From: Lingula anatina
Taxonomy: Eukaryota; Brachiopoda; Lingulata; Lingulida; Lingulidae
Assembly: GCF_001039355.2 (NCBI RefSeq)
Contig: NW_019775600.1
Location: 6,277-70,276, forward strand
DNA length: 64,000 nucleotides
Direction: 5' to 3'
Position numbers and translations under genes: made by a program. Below are positions 22,733 through 35,100 of this stretch, piece by piece. Numbering within the stretch: the first letter of the stretch is position 1; every line of letters begins with the position of its first letter. Below the pieces are notes generated by a model that searched no databases, was not told the DNA's origin, and saw nothing but the letters and a program-made list of their open reading frames with translations.

Positions 22733-25260
22733 CAGTTAGCCTTGACAAAGTGGTCCGTTTTTAAACAACAACGAGAAAAAAGAACGCCTTGTCATAGTTA
22801 TGAGACAAATTGCTTGCAACGTGCAACAAGGGGGATGGCTGACAGTGTGGTCACACTACAAGTTTATGTACGTTGAATTAACAGTCTTAGACATCGCCCA
22901 AAGAGGAGGGACTTACTAAAGCCCTCAATCTATTGTTAAACTCGATCATTATCTGTTCTTATACAACCTTAAACAAAACCTAAACAATAAGATTGTTCAA
23001 TCAGATAAGTGATGTAAAATCATATTGGAAATTTACGTTAACGACGGAGACTTTCATTCGCAAAATTAATGAAACAAGACTGGTCCAAGTTAACTGCCCA
23101 TATTGAATAAATCTTAGACTGTTAAACCTAAAGCCCTGCTTTACTTTGGTAATAGTTATTTAGTTAGCTAGGTTTATTCACATCACTTATGCTGCAAACA
23201 ACCCATTTTGAACGCAATCGTCATCGCTCCCGAACAACCTGAAGTCATGCCTATACAATATTAGGAGATGCACGTCGAGTAAAAGATTCAACACCTGGGT
23301 GCCCAGCACTATTATGAAAAGGAAAAATGACTTGATGTTTCATGCACAATCATCATCGAAAGCCTAATATCATAATGCTTCGTGCGCAGTCGATTTTTAT
23401 CAGAATAAAAAGTGTGTTTTATACAAGCAAAATCTAACTTTCCTTTATAACTGTTACTGAACAGCGAAGAGTTACATACACCCGGTTATAAATTTACAAA
23501 TGTAATTATGAGGCTAATTTCTATAATGTGGAATGAAATATTATGTTGGCTTTCAAATGATAGGACACTCACTTTAAAAGAAATTAGTTTATATGCTCGT
23601 TCCCCTAACGCGCGTGCAAAAAAAGTCCCATCAAATAAACAAATACATATTTGTCTATACTGGCAACTAGTGAAAATCTATCTGTGACCCTGATAATTGG
23701 TAGACTTCACAGCGATTTATTCATTTAATTATTAAATCATAATTTATTTATGAAATTATTTGAAATAATTTATCTTTTATTTAATGATTTATACCATCTA
23801 ATTTTTATCTTTTTTTATTTGATTCTTAATGTCATCTTATTATTTACTTTATTCTTTAAATAATTTATTTATTTATTTATTTATCAAGCCCGTAGCCAGC
23901 AATTTCAAAGAGGGGGATCTTTTTCTGAGAAAGTGGACCTTTTACCGAAAAATCCCCATGGACTTATGTCAAATTTTATTTATTTATTTAGTTATTAAGT
24001 TTTTCTATTATCTAAATTTACGGATTGGCTTGAATTATTTTATATGAAATGTGACTTAATTGAGGCAACACGTCAGCTTGTTATATGAATAAATTGTTTT
24101 AATACTGTTTCTTTCTTTGTTATTTCTAAACTGTAATTTCTTTTTTACACAGGGCGCGAATTTATGTACGGAGCATCTTTAAACTTTTTGAGATGGGGTG
24201 ATTTGTTGATCAAGCTGATGCACGATGCTGATGCATGTTAAACAAATTCAATTTTGACTACGGAACACTTCATATTATATTAAATAACTGATACTAAATT
24301 ATACTTGCAGTTTTCTTGCAACACTTTAAACATTATCAGCTGCGTTTGCCAAGCTAGTGAACATAATGATAGTTCGCCACGGGAGACGGTTTAGTGGCAC
24401 GCGTTAGCATGGGTTCTAGCCTCTTACAGCTATAATCATATTACCACAACAAACAATGGGTACCTTCTGGCTGATGTATCCTGCTGTTAATTACACCTAG
24501 TTACAGCCGATTGTCGCGCTTGCGCTGGACCACAGAAACAGGCGTCATGGGGTTCACTCGCCTAAGGTATTGTGTGTTATTACGTCTAAACTATTGTGTT
24601 TTGGCGTTCGAATTTTGAAGGGATTAGACGGCTCTCCATTGTTTATCCGCCCCCTTCTATTCATAGGATAGGGATTAAAACATTTCTGACGTTTTTAAAA
24701 CGTCGTACAACGGAAACTTAATTTTTATTACTACTGTATGCTCCACACCACTACTGCGTTACTGCTTCTTTGCTACTTCGATAATACTGCATTTTCTTGC
24801 GGGTAAGGTTCCCGTTGACCACTTCCAGCTTACCTACATCATAGAAGTCCGTAAGCCCCATGCCATGACATATGTGTAGTGCGCTATGGGAAGACACTGA
24901 ATTCTGACGGCGCTTCAACTGAGAACAATATCAGTGCCCAGTTATTGGCTGGTATCCAGTTTACGAGAAAACCGCATTAACATTTTCTTTTCTATGGGTG
25001 TTGTGTCTCTGGTCGTAGTTTCCTTAACCATACAGTGTTACCCACGTGCCTGTTTGGTTATGATGTTATCTATCCCTCTAAATTGGTTCTCATGGAACAA
25101 CCTTACCATCTAAAATGTGACGAGTTAAAACTCCCTGTTAACCATGTTAACCATGTGGTTAAAATATATATATCCATCTCATCTTCTCAGCTTCATATAA
25201 AAATACTTGGTGTCAGAGTATTTTAATGGTTACGCTATGTAGGTCAATGTTGTGCAACTC
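22733..25260. other. No gene recognised
   Basis: AT-rich, including ATTTATTT-type simple sequence at 23700-24000. A 65-bp copy of 20047-20110 lies at 24729-24800. Confidence 0.55.
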
Positions 25261-25345
25261 ACATCCCCAATTGACACGATGACTATTACTATGGATAGCC
25301 TTTTAGCAATGTACATAATTAAGGTAGGGGTAACACTTTTTAGGT

Positions 25346-25393
<48 letters not shown>

Positions 25394-25590
25394 ACCTAAC
25401 TGTATATATAATTATTATTATTACAAAATGTTTCATTAACCTGCAAATGAAAACGACGCGCACAACCAAACACAAGTCATCCTTCACATGTGTCTTTTAA
25501 CACATATTGGAGTTGATATGTATAACGGAGTTGTGTGTATAACGGCAGTAAGGCTTATTTCCAACATCATGAAGTTTAATTTTATTTTAG

Positions 25591-25859
25591 ATGACTATCC
25601 ACCTGATGAATTGGTGTGGAAACTGTCAAGCGAAATAGGAAGTGAGTGGGAGGCAGTTGCTGGATTTCTTGGAGTGAAAAGAGCTCAGATAGATCATCTG
25701 AAACACGACTACAGCAACGACATGTTTAGGCAGATCGGCAATATGTTGTTTCGGTGGAGAGACGGCATGGAGACAAGCAGTAACGAACAGCGGCGAGTCA
25801 AGCTAAAGGAAGCTCTGACAATGGCTTGTCGAAACGACTTAGCAGACAGATTTGTGTGA
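25591..25859 (+). CDS. Terminal exon: death domain, copy 1
   Basis: The acceptor TTTATTTTAG ends at 25590 and the exon enters in phase 1, giving 88 residues to TGA 25857-25859. Visible helices are YPPDELVWKLSSEIG, EWEAVAGFLGV, QIDHLKHDY, QIGNMLFRWRDGM and LKEALTMACRNDLAD, the death-domain pattern also seen at 8062. It differs from the copy at 27298 by nine bases, seven of which change the amino acid. The acceptor and phase suit a C-terminal death domain spliced to upstream exons of a Roco-like or adaptor protein. Those exons were not recognised here. A role in apoptotic or innate immune signalling is inference from the domain alone. Confidence 0.8.
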
Positions 25860-25916
25860 CATCCAATTGCTGATATATTGTTTATTTTGATAAAGTACAC
25901 AGACATTCGACATGAA

Positions 25917-26040
25917 GAGACATGTACGTTTCATGGTAGATTCAGTCTCTCTACACAGACATTAGATCAACATAGACATCAGTGTAAGCATATTTCAAAG
26001 ACATGTACAGTTCATGGTGGATCTCTACACAGACATCTGA
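25917..26040 (+). repeat. 81-bp 3' repeat, 1.5 units
   Basis: One full unit starting AGACATGTACGTTTCATGG and a truncated second unit, just after the death-domain stop. The homologous place in copy 2 has about 5.5 units. Confidence 0.85.
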
Positions 26041-27087
26041 GTGAACTATTAATTGTGTTTTATTTCCTATACATTGAACTCGATATTGTATGATTTGCTA
26101 TATACACGTTATGTGTCGCAGTTGTAGGCTTTTGGTGGTACACAATATTACTTTTAATTTAGATTTTTATACCTAATTTTGCTAAATTTGTTTCCTTTTG
26201 CGTTGCGTGCTCATTATATAGTTCTATAGATAATAATCAGTTAAATTGTTTTAAATTGGTACCTACTCCTTAATATTTGGTGTGTAATATTGCCACTGAC
26301 GCTTTCACTCCAAGGGATTTTGTAAACTTTTAAACTGCATCCGTTATTTTCTTTAAAAGTGCTTCTTGTAAATATTGCAGTTACTATCTTCCTATATATC
26401 TAAACTGGTGATAGTTAGACAGCTCTGCCAATTTCCGTGATACAATTAATCTTGATCGGGGATGACGATTGCTATCTCATAACAAAAGAGGAAGGTACTA
26501 ACTTGACGATAAATGCTGAAAGGTTTATGTTTATATATAGCATAGAGAAATATATGCGCCGAAATTTTAGATATTTTGAATGGATTTTTATTGTTATAAA
26601 TCAGCATAAAGGTAGTTGCATTATTAATTAATCAGGTGCATGGAAAACGCATCTTTGGATATTTGGATGATAATACACCCTTACATTATATCCTTAAATG
26701 CTTCAGTGGAAGAGGTGCATTCAAGGCATGTGTATCACATTCGTAACTTTTAACTAGATTTTTTCCCCAGCAGTTCATTTTTAATAGATAGTAGAGTGAT
26801 ATTTTTGTGTGTTAAATAAAATATCTTGGGCAGCGTGTTTGTAGTGTTTTAAATAAACCTTAACTAGATGAAGAAAAACGTGATAATTGTATTGGTAAGA
26901 TGGGATTACTTTTATTGTTCTCTTCTTGGTAGAAATTATCCGTTATTTTTCACCTGACAGAAGAAATGCTATGTTTCCAACATAAACAAAAATGCGANAC
27001 ATCCCCAATTGACACGATGACTGTTACTATGGGTAGCCTTTTAGCAATGTACATAATTAAGGTAGGGGTAACACTTTTTAGGTAGGG

Positions 27088-27129
<42 letters not shown>

Positions 27130-27297
27130 ACAAAATGTTTCATTAACCTGGAAATGAAAACGACGCGCACAACCAGACACAAGCCATCCTTCACATGTGT
27201 CTTTTAACACATATTGGAGTTGATATGTATAACGGAGTTGTATGTATAATGGCAGTATGGCTTATTTCCAACATCATGAAGTTTAATTTTATTTTAG

Positions 27298-27566
27298 ATG
27301 ACTATCCAGCTGATGAATTGGTGTGGAAACTGTCAAGCGAAATAGGAAGTGAGTGGGAGGCAGTTGCTGGATTTCTTGGAGTGAAAAGAGCTCAGATAGA
27401 TCATCTGAAACACAACTACAGCAACGACATGCTTCGGCAGATCGGCAATATGTTGTTTCGGTGGAGAGACGGCATGGGGACAAGCAGTAACGAACAGTGG
27501 CGAGTCAAGCTGAGGGAAGCTCTGACAATGGCTCGTCGAAACGACTTAGCAGACAGATTTGTGTGA
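27298..27566 (+). CDS. Terminal exon: death domain, copy 2
   Basis: The acceptor ATTTTAG ends at 27297, entry is phase 1, and the 88 residues end at TGA 27564-27566. Relative to copy 1 the changes are P to A, D to N, F to L, E to G, R to W, K to R and C to R, plus two silent differences. The buried positions of the fold (EWEAVA, IDHLK, MLFRWRDGM, RNDLAD) are all kept. As in the other copy, no start codon of its own is credible because the sequence upstream is an intron. Confidence 0.8.
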
Positions 27567-27624
27567 CATCCAATTGCTGATATATTGTTTATCTTGATAA
27601 GGTACACAGACATTGGACATGAAG

Positions 27625-28075
27625 AGACATGTACGTTTCATGGTAGATTCAGCCTCTCTACACCGACATTACATCAACGTAGATATTAGTGTAAGCATAC
27701 TTCAAAGACATGTACAGTTTATGGTGGATTCAGTCTCTCTACACAGACATTAGATCAACGTAGACATCAGTGTGAGCATATGTTAAAGACGTGTACAGTT
27801 CATGTGGATTCAGTCTATCTACACAGACATTAGATCATCGTAGATATCAGTGTGAGCATACGTCAAAGACATGTACAACTATTGGTGGATTCAGTCTCTC
27901 TACACAGACATTAGATCAACGTAGACATCCGTGTAAGCATACTTTAAAGACACGTACAGTTCATGGTGGATTCAGTCTCTCTACACAGACATTAGATCAA
28001 CGTAGACATCAGTGTAAGCATATTTCAAAGACATGTACAGTTCATGGTGGATCTCTACACAGACATCTGAGTGAA
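27625..28075 (+). repeat. 81-bp 3' repeat, about 5.5 units
   Basis: Units start at 27625, 27706, 27787 and about every 81 bp after that; each contains TCTCTACACAGACATTAGAT. A frame of 27 residues per unit stays open but lies beyond the death-domain stop codon, so it is probably untranslated. Confidence 0.9.
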
Positions 28076-29028
28076 CTATTAATTGGGTTTTATGTCCTAT
28101 ACATTGAACTCGATATTGTATGATTTGCTATATACACGTTATGTGTCACAGTTGTAGGCTTTTGGTGGTACGCAATATTACTTTTAATTTAGCTTTTTAC
28201 ACCTAATTTTGCTAAATTTGTTTCCTTTTGCGTTGCGTGCTCATTACATAGTTCTATAGATAATAATCAGTTAAATTGTTTTAAATTGGTACCTACTCCT
28301 TAATATTTGGCGTGTAATATTGCCACTGACGCTTTCACTCCAAGGGATTTTGTAAACTTTTAAACTGCATCCGTTATTTTCTTTAAAAGTGCTTCTTGTA
28401 AATATTGCAGTTACTATCTTCCTATATATCTAAACTGGTGATAGTTAGACAGCTCTGCCAATTTTCGTGATACAATTAATCTTGATCGGGGATGACGATT
28501 GCTATCTCATAACAAAAGAGGAAGGTACTAACTTGACGATAAATGCTGAAAGGTTTATGTTTATATATAGCATAGAGAAATATATGCGCCGAAATTTTAG
28601 ATATTTTGAATGGATTTTTTATTGTTATAAATCAGCATAAAGGTAGTTGCATTATTAATTAATCAGGTGCATGGAAAACGCATCTTTGGATATTTGGATG
28701 ATAATACACCCTTACATTATATCCTTAAATGCTTCAGTGGAAGAGGTGCATTCAAGGCATGTGTATCACATTCGTAACTTTTAACTAGATTTTTTCCCCA
28801 GCAGTTCATTTTTAATAGATAGTAGAGTGATATTTTTGTGTGTTAAATAAAATATCTTGGGCAGCGTGTTTGTAGTGTTTTAAATAAACCTTAACTAGAT
28901 GAAGAAAAACGTGATAATTGTATTGGTAAGATGGGATTACTTTTATTGTTCTCTTCTTGGTAGAAATTATCCGTTATTTTTCACCTGACAGAAGAAATGC
29001 TATGTTTCCAACATAAACAAAAATGCGA

Positions 29029-29937
29029 CCAGAACTTCATCTTGGGCCTCCACCGAATATCCTCTCTGTAATTGCCTTTGAAAATAGGTCAGTTCAATAA
29101 TTTAGAAAGAAAATGGCTCCATGGCCGCACAAAGGTCACCTCACAGTGTAAAGGGGGGTTTAGGAAAGCTTTAAGGGAAGCCTCTTAACTTCATACTAAT
29201 ATACAACCAGTGGAAAAAAAAAAAAAAAAAAAAAAAAAAACGAACTGACAAACTGCATGTTGACTGGCACTGCAGCAGCTACATGTATATACGTCCGTAT
29301 GCTATCACTGCAATGTGTGTTTGGGGGTGCGTGAGTGGTTGTGTGTGTGTGTGGGGTGGATGTGGTGGTGGTGTGTTTTGGGTGGTGGTGGTGTGATTCG
29401 ATAGAATAAGTAAGAATGCTATATTAACAAAGCAGCTGAGTGTCAACCCATATGTATTAGAATAACTATATATATACAGTACATGTATATATATATATAT
29501 TCTATACTATTGAATTAGCCTGGTGTGGATAAAATACGCCTAATGGTAGAACTGGTGTGGTGAGATTTTAAATGTTTATATTTGGTAAAACATAAAATAA
29601 ACTTTCTCTTTTCCTAGCAGTGCAGTTACAATTACAAAGGATCCTCAACGTTTTGGTAAAAATGGGTCATCCTGCTTGTAAAAACTTCACCTAGTGGTCA
29701 GTGGTCACCGCTGTATGCTGAAAAGTATAATATGAACAGTGTTGTTACTTTTTCATCACAACTTCGCCAGGTTCTACCTGTAGTATGGTGCATCTTCTAC
29801 AAGTATGTCCCTTTTTTGTGTTTTGCACATATAATTGTATCCTACCATACCGAATAGAAAGTGTCACCTCTACTGCAATCCGTGAAATGACAACCAATTT
29901 TAGGATTCCTTGTGACTCACAGATGGGATAGAGTAGC
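29029..29937. other. Non-coding with A-run and G/T-rich tracts
   Basis: A-run at about 29214-29240, a GTGG-rich tract at 29320-29395, and a TATATG-type repeat at 29467-29500. No exon seen. Confidence 0.6.
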
Positions 29938-30096
29938 CCTTATCACTGTTTATTTAACCACACATCACGTGTTACATTGTACCGTCACTTTGAGGCCAGG
30001 AAGACCAGATAACGCCATTGACTCAGGTCCACACCTCCAAACCAAAGCTACATTAGACCTGTTCTCCCGGCCATGGACATCTGCAACCAATAACAG
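29938..30096 (+). other. Probable untranslated first exon of the Roco gene
   Basis: This segment ends AACCAATAACAG followed by a consensus donor GTAAGT at 30097. It aligns with 17165-17325, including the same exon end. The next exon with a start codon lies at 32118. The transcription start was not located. Confidence 0.5.
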
Positions 30097-32117
30097 GTAA
30101 GTTAACTTCCATGAACTCGACCTAATGAAGTGAAATATATTTTCTCTTTCACACCTATCTAAGAAGGAAATGTGTCACGCTCAGGTGTGTACGCGGGATA
30201 TTTATACGTCAGGTAATCATTATAGGTCAGGTTCCTATTTACTAATATGACTTTAGTCGAACAATTTTGACCCGGTGTAACAGGAATGCAAGCCGTAGGA
30301 ATGGAAGTCCGGACTCCCATATGATTAGTACAGGTTAGAGTTAGTTTAAGTATGAGAGTTTCTATATGTCACCTTTACTAGCGGATTTCCAATCCTTTTA
30401 CACCGGATTAAATAAAGCAAACTCCACGAAGATATACCAAATTTCGACCTGAACTATAACCGTGTCTTACTTGTAATAAAATTTAGTTTCCACTGTACCA
30501 CTACTGGATATCCCTAGTCAACGTTGACAAACTATCAGGACATAAAGTGAAGAACTACCCTCGGCTTAAATTCTTCTGTCCACCTGGACTCGGGAGGTGA
30601 GCACGTATATTGCTTAAGTGGTCGTTTCATAGTTTTATTTCAACGTTTAACATGTTAGTCAACTACCCATACATTTGATGCTAGTGGGACGTTTTACCGT
30701 TCGTTTCAGTTTTGATATCTTTGTATATTTCTATTTGTTTTGGGGCCAAGGTCACAGATAAGGTGACAGAGCAGGGGTTTTGATATTACAGTCAAATCAG
30801 TGTAAATGGTTGATAGCGGAGTGTTATATATCTTTTCATGTCAACAAGCAATGAAGCAAAGGGTGTTTGCCAAACAGATGCCCCGCATTAGAAATTAAGT
30901 AAGGTTAAACAATAATAATAATAATAATTCAAAGATCAGGCAGAGAAAAAGCACTCTAAAATGAGTTAAAGACTTGATCAGATAACCATACACCCATCTC
31001 ATCCAAATGACAAAAGTCAGAGTATGAAAATTCAAGGGCTTAGATAGGGCACCAGAGGAAAAGGATATGTGTTTCAAACACACCTAGCTTTTATGATTCA
31101 CCGTTTTTATCTCTCCATTCTTTTCTCCCCTCTTTGGGTGCAACGTATGTCTCCTTCAGTTTATTTTATAGATACAAAGAAACCTATTTTACAGGGGTAC
31201 CTCACACATTCCATGTTATTTGTCTTTAAAGTATAAATGCAGACTTTTGGATGTTTGCTACATGTATTTCCCTATTTGTGGCCTATTAAAAAACAAAATC
31301 TCTGAAGAAGCAAAGAAGTTGATTTGACTGCTTTATCCCTTAGGAACATTTCTGTAATAAATGTTAACAGGAAAAAAATTGCAGGGCCCTGGTATTGGGG
31401 CATTGGCAGGTTACCCACCATTACCAATATGTAAACATTTCAAATTCAGATCTATCCAAGCGTTTACTAAACTGAAGGTTCAGGGAGTATTTCCATGCGG
31501 TGTGAGAGTATAGCATGGTTCACATTCTCCATCCTGTATACCTAGACTTCAGAGAACAAGCATGTACTGATTCATGGGGACACTGATGCACAGGGAAAGT
31601 GATTAAGGTATGCTGTATGATAGTATTCAACTGAACGGCATAAGTAAGTAAACCATGACCTTAATCTGGAGCTGGAGGCTATTCATTTCAATCAGCAAAT
31701 TAATGACTTGAACTGCGCTTTCATGGTAAGAGCATTGCGTGAAACACCGAGAATTGCATGCCCCCTTACATGTTCGCTTCGGCATATTGCAACCAAATGA
31801 AATTAATTAGTTTGATTATTTGAAGTTTTTACGACTTATCACGATGGTGATAATTCGATCAAAATGAATTCATGTTAACATTATCTTAATGAATTTTACT
31901 TTTGATCTATTAACACTTGCCTAAGAAATACCTGTATATTTGCAGACCTCTCTGTGTATTCCACATATAAACTTTGACATCTTAGAAAAAAATTCTTCTT
32001 CGGGTAAACATACTTTAAGTCTTTCTCAAATCATTATTAAGAAGTGCTATTATTACCTGAGTTATGTCTTTATCCAATCCTGTTATTCATTATCTGTCAG
32101 AATTTCAATGTATTAAG
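30097..32117. other. Probable first intron of the Roco gene
   Basis: No exon or transposon recognised apart from a short AAT microsatellite at about 30909-30927. Confidence 0.45.
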
Positions 32118-32131
32118 ATGAGAGGGGAGAA

Positions 32132-35100
32132 ATGGCAGAAGCGCAACCTGATCCGGATGAACCAAAAGGAAAAGTGGCTCGTTTAGGTAGGTTTCCCCCC
32201 TGCGGTTAAAATTAATGTAAAATACCTAGACCATTGTAATGATAAGTTGTGTAGATTAGGGCTGACAGCACGCACCTGTTTGAAACTACAGAAATGATAG
32301 ATTTAGGTTAGAATGTGTCCACAGAGTCATGTTTCATACACTGCTTCTAGTACTTTGTCAAAGGGTTTTATCGGGTAAAGGGTGTATTAGCATAGGGTAT
32401 AACTTTTAAATGAAAGGTACAAGATGGATGTTGAGTATAATATTAGAATTTATAAACAATGCAGATGTAACATTGTAATTCAGTATGTCTGGCATCGATA
32501 AATATGTAAGCTAAATGGGGGCTTTTCAAAGAGAGCTGGATTATAGAAACAGGCATTGCTGCTTTAAAATGACTGAGGGCCGATTCACACAGAGTTATGT
32601 ATACTGGTAACCTGCACGAAAAGCTAATTACCAGTATACATAACCTCTTCAAAATACCGACGCCGTTTTTCAAATTTGTCATATCTGGTATTTTATTTGT
32701 AATATCAGTACACAGACATAGTGGACTAATTTAATTCAAAATCGTAACATATTTCATTCTGTCATTTTTTACAGGAGATGAAGAACCGAACCCAGGTTAG
32801 TAAAGTGATGTGAACAAATCTAATCTAAATTTGGGGAGCATTCAGTTTAACCCATCGCACCACTAGCTGGATCGATCCAACTCTGTGGAAATTCTATATC
32901 AGCCATCTGACACGTCTCCTAGAGTTGCTAGGGGACAATGGAGGCGTGTCACACAATTTAGCTAATTACACTTCATGCACTGTGTCGAGAATCTCATGCA
33001 GAAATGTATCGTGTCACCTTCTACAATGTAGGAATCTTATGTATGAAAATGTAATTGCTTCTAGTATTTGTTCCAAAATGTTTATTGTGGTCTTATCCAA
33101 CATAAAGCTTTAAATATTCTCCTCTACCAGAGAGTGTCATTCAGAAAATCATGTCATGAACCAATGTCCTTTATTCAATTTTAAAAAGGATTTTATTAAA
33201 AAAAATACTGATTGTAAAGCCAATAAAAAAGTTAACAAAACCTTTTTTTGGATATGCGCATAGGTGAAATTAAAATTTCTGTAATGTTTGCGCTGTGACA
33301 AAGGGTGCGAAGACAGTATGGGATCATTTTTGTTTGCAGAATTATCCCTCAGTTATCCATTTCCGAGGATACCCGGCACATTATGAATGAGGTTCTCATT
33401 TAGTCATCAAGGCGAATCTTAATGTTTTTGAATGGGGGGTACGTTTTATAAAGATTGGCAGGCTTCGAATTGCGAGGCTGACCCTCACCCCCGTGACGTC
33501 AGGTTAGGAGCACGCTCGAAGACCCGAAAAATGGTGCTATGGAGGACAAATGGCGCCATTAATTTTTTAAATCAGAAATCGAAGAGGATGTCAGGACCCC
33601 TCTGACACCGCCCATAAACCCGCCACTGGGCATTGAACTAGCTAATGGGGGGGGGGGTCTTAATTTGGCACGCATATCATCAGCCTGTTGTTACAATGAT
33701 AAATAATAATAATAAATAATAAATAAAAGTAAAGAAGTAAATTTATTTCTCCTTTGGACTTGAAAAAATATCCGATCCGACGCTTCTTGTTTATCAGAAA
33801 AGCCTTTGACTCAATTGAGACCATTTTGTAAACATTTTCCTATCTGATGTAAAAATGCCAATTTACTGGACTATCTAGCAGATTTGGAGAGGTAAAACGT
33901 GACTTATTCTTATACATTCAAATGTGCTGATGGNGGGGGAGGGGGATCTAGATTTGGCACGCACATCATCAGCCTGCTGTTACATTGACTGTACGTGAAG
34001 TACTTCATCGTCAGAAATAAAAGTAAAGAAGTAAATTTATTTCTCCTTTGGACTTGTAAAAATATCCGGTCCGACACTTCTTGTTTATCAGAAAAGCCTT
34101 TGACTCAATTGAGACCATTTTGTAAATATTTTCCTATCTGATGTAAAAAAAAATGTCCACTTACTGGACTATCTAGCAGGTTTGGGGAGGTAAAACGTGA
34201 CTTATTCTTATACATTCAAATGTGCTGATGATTTATTAGCTCTTCCTGCAGAATCCCGGATTTGTTTTTTTTTTTTTTTTTTTTTTTTTTATTAATGCAT
34301 CGTGGTCATTATTTACGCAAGCAGTATTCCTCTGAAGTGAACTGGATTTTCTTCATTTATTTACAGGAAAAGTTGAACGTAAAAGTAAGTATTAGGTCTG
34401 ATTCACATATTAAAAAAAGAAGCATTTCATTTTTTGAAGATTGTTCCTCTGTCTATAGAACTGAATATTGCAACGCATTCAATAAATACTTAAAAGCAGC
34501 TTGGCCATACAAGCCAACATAAATAGCCATAGCTTCCGTATTGATGGTGGCTTCTTTAAGTGCTTTGTAAAAATTAGGCATTGACTGTCCACTGAATCAA
34601 CCCTGCTCACAAAGGAAAACAATGCCAATGACATGTCGCTTGCCTAGTACGTGATTGTTTAAGTTTGATATAAGAATTAGTCATTCATACACACAAATCT
34701 AAATATTTCCTGTTCAATTCATCAAATAAGTTTTCGATTACAAAAACCTGTGCAGCCATTTTAAGAGAAAGAGAAAAAATAACCGTTTGACCTCTGCTAC
34801 AGCCTGAACCCTCACAGAAACAATACGTTTGCGCAAGCGCACTGCGTATATTAGCGCGTATTTATACAAAGACATGCGTACACGATTGTCTTTAGCGATT
34901 AGTTACCAAAACCATGAAAGGATTGGCTTAATAAGTTTGTCCTTGCTTTTGTACTATTTATCAAGCTGTGCATAAGGCAGTATGTGAATTAGCGAGACAG
35001 AGGGCTTCTAGGGCCAGCGTCATAATAGTTGGACAACTGGGAACTGGAAAAACACGCCTTTGCCGAAATCTGCTGGGGGAAGAGTTCACTGAAGAAGATC

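Larger units (their letters stand above)
25261..26997 (+). repeat. Tandem segmental duplication, copy 1 (death-domain exon)
   Basis: This matches 26999-29028 almost throughout. The two copies meet at a single N (26998). Copy 1 has a (TA)n hairpin at about 25345-25400, where GGTAGGGATATA is mirrored by TATATCCCTACC, and 1.5 units of the 81-bp repeat. Confidence 0.95.
26999..29028 (+). repeat. Tandem segmental duplication, copy 2 (death-domain exon)
   Basis: The second copy of 25261-26997, about 290 bp longer mainly because of the expanded 81-bp repeat. The last 500 bp of the two copies are nearly identical. Confidence 0.95.

Noticed and set aside
27625-28075. CRISPR-like array
   Set aside because: Units are contiguous 81-bp repeats without unique spacers, in animal DNA.
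27791-28123. Cys/His-containing 27-residue repeats resembling a zinc finger
   Set aside because: Downstream of the death-domain stop, spacing does not match C2H2 fingers, and copy number varies between duplicates.
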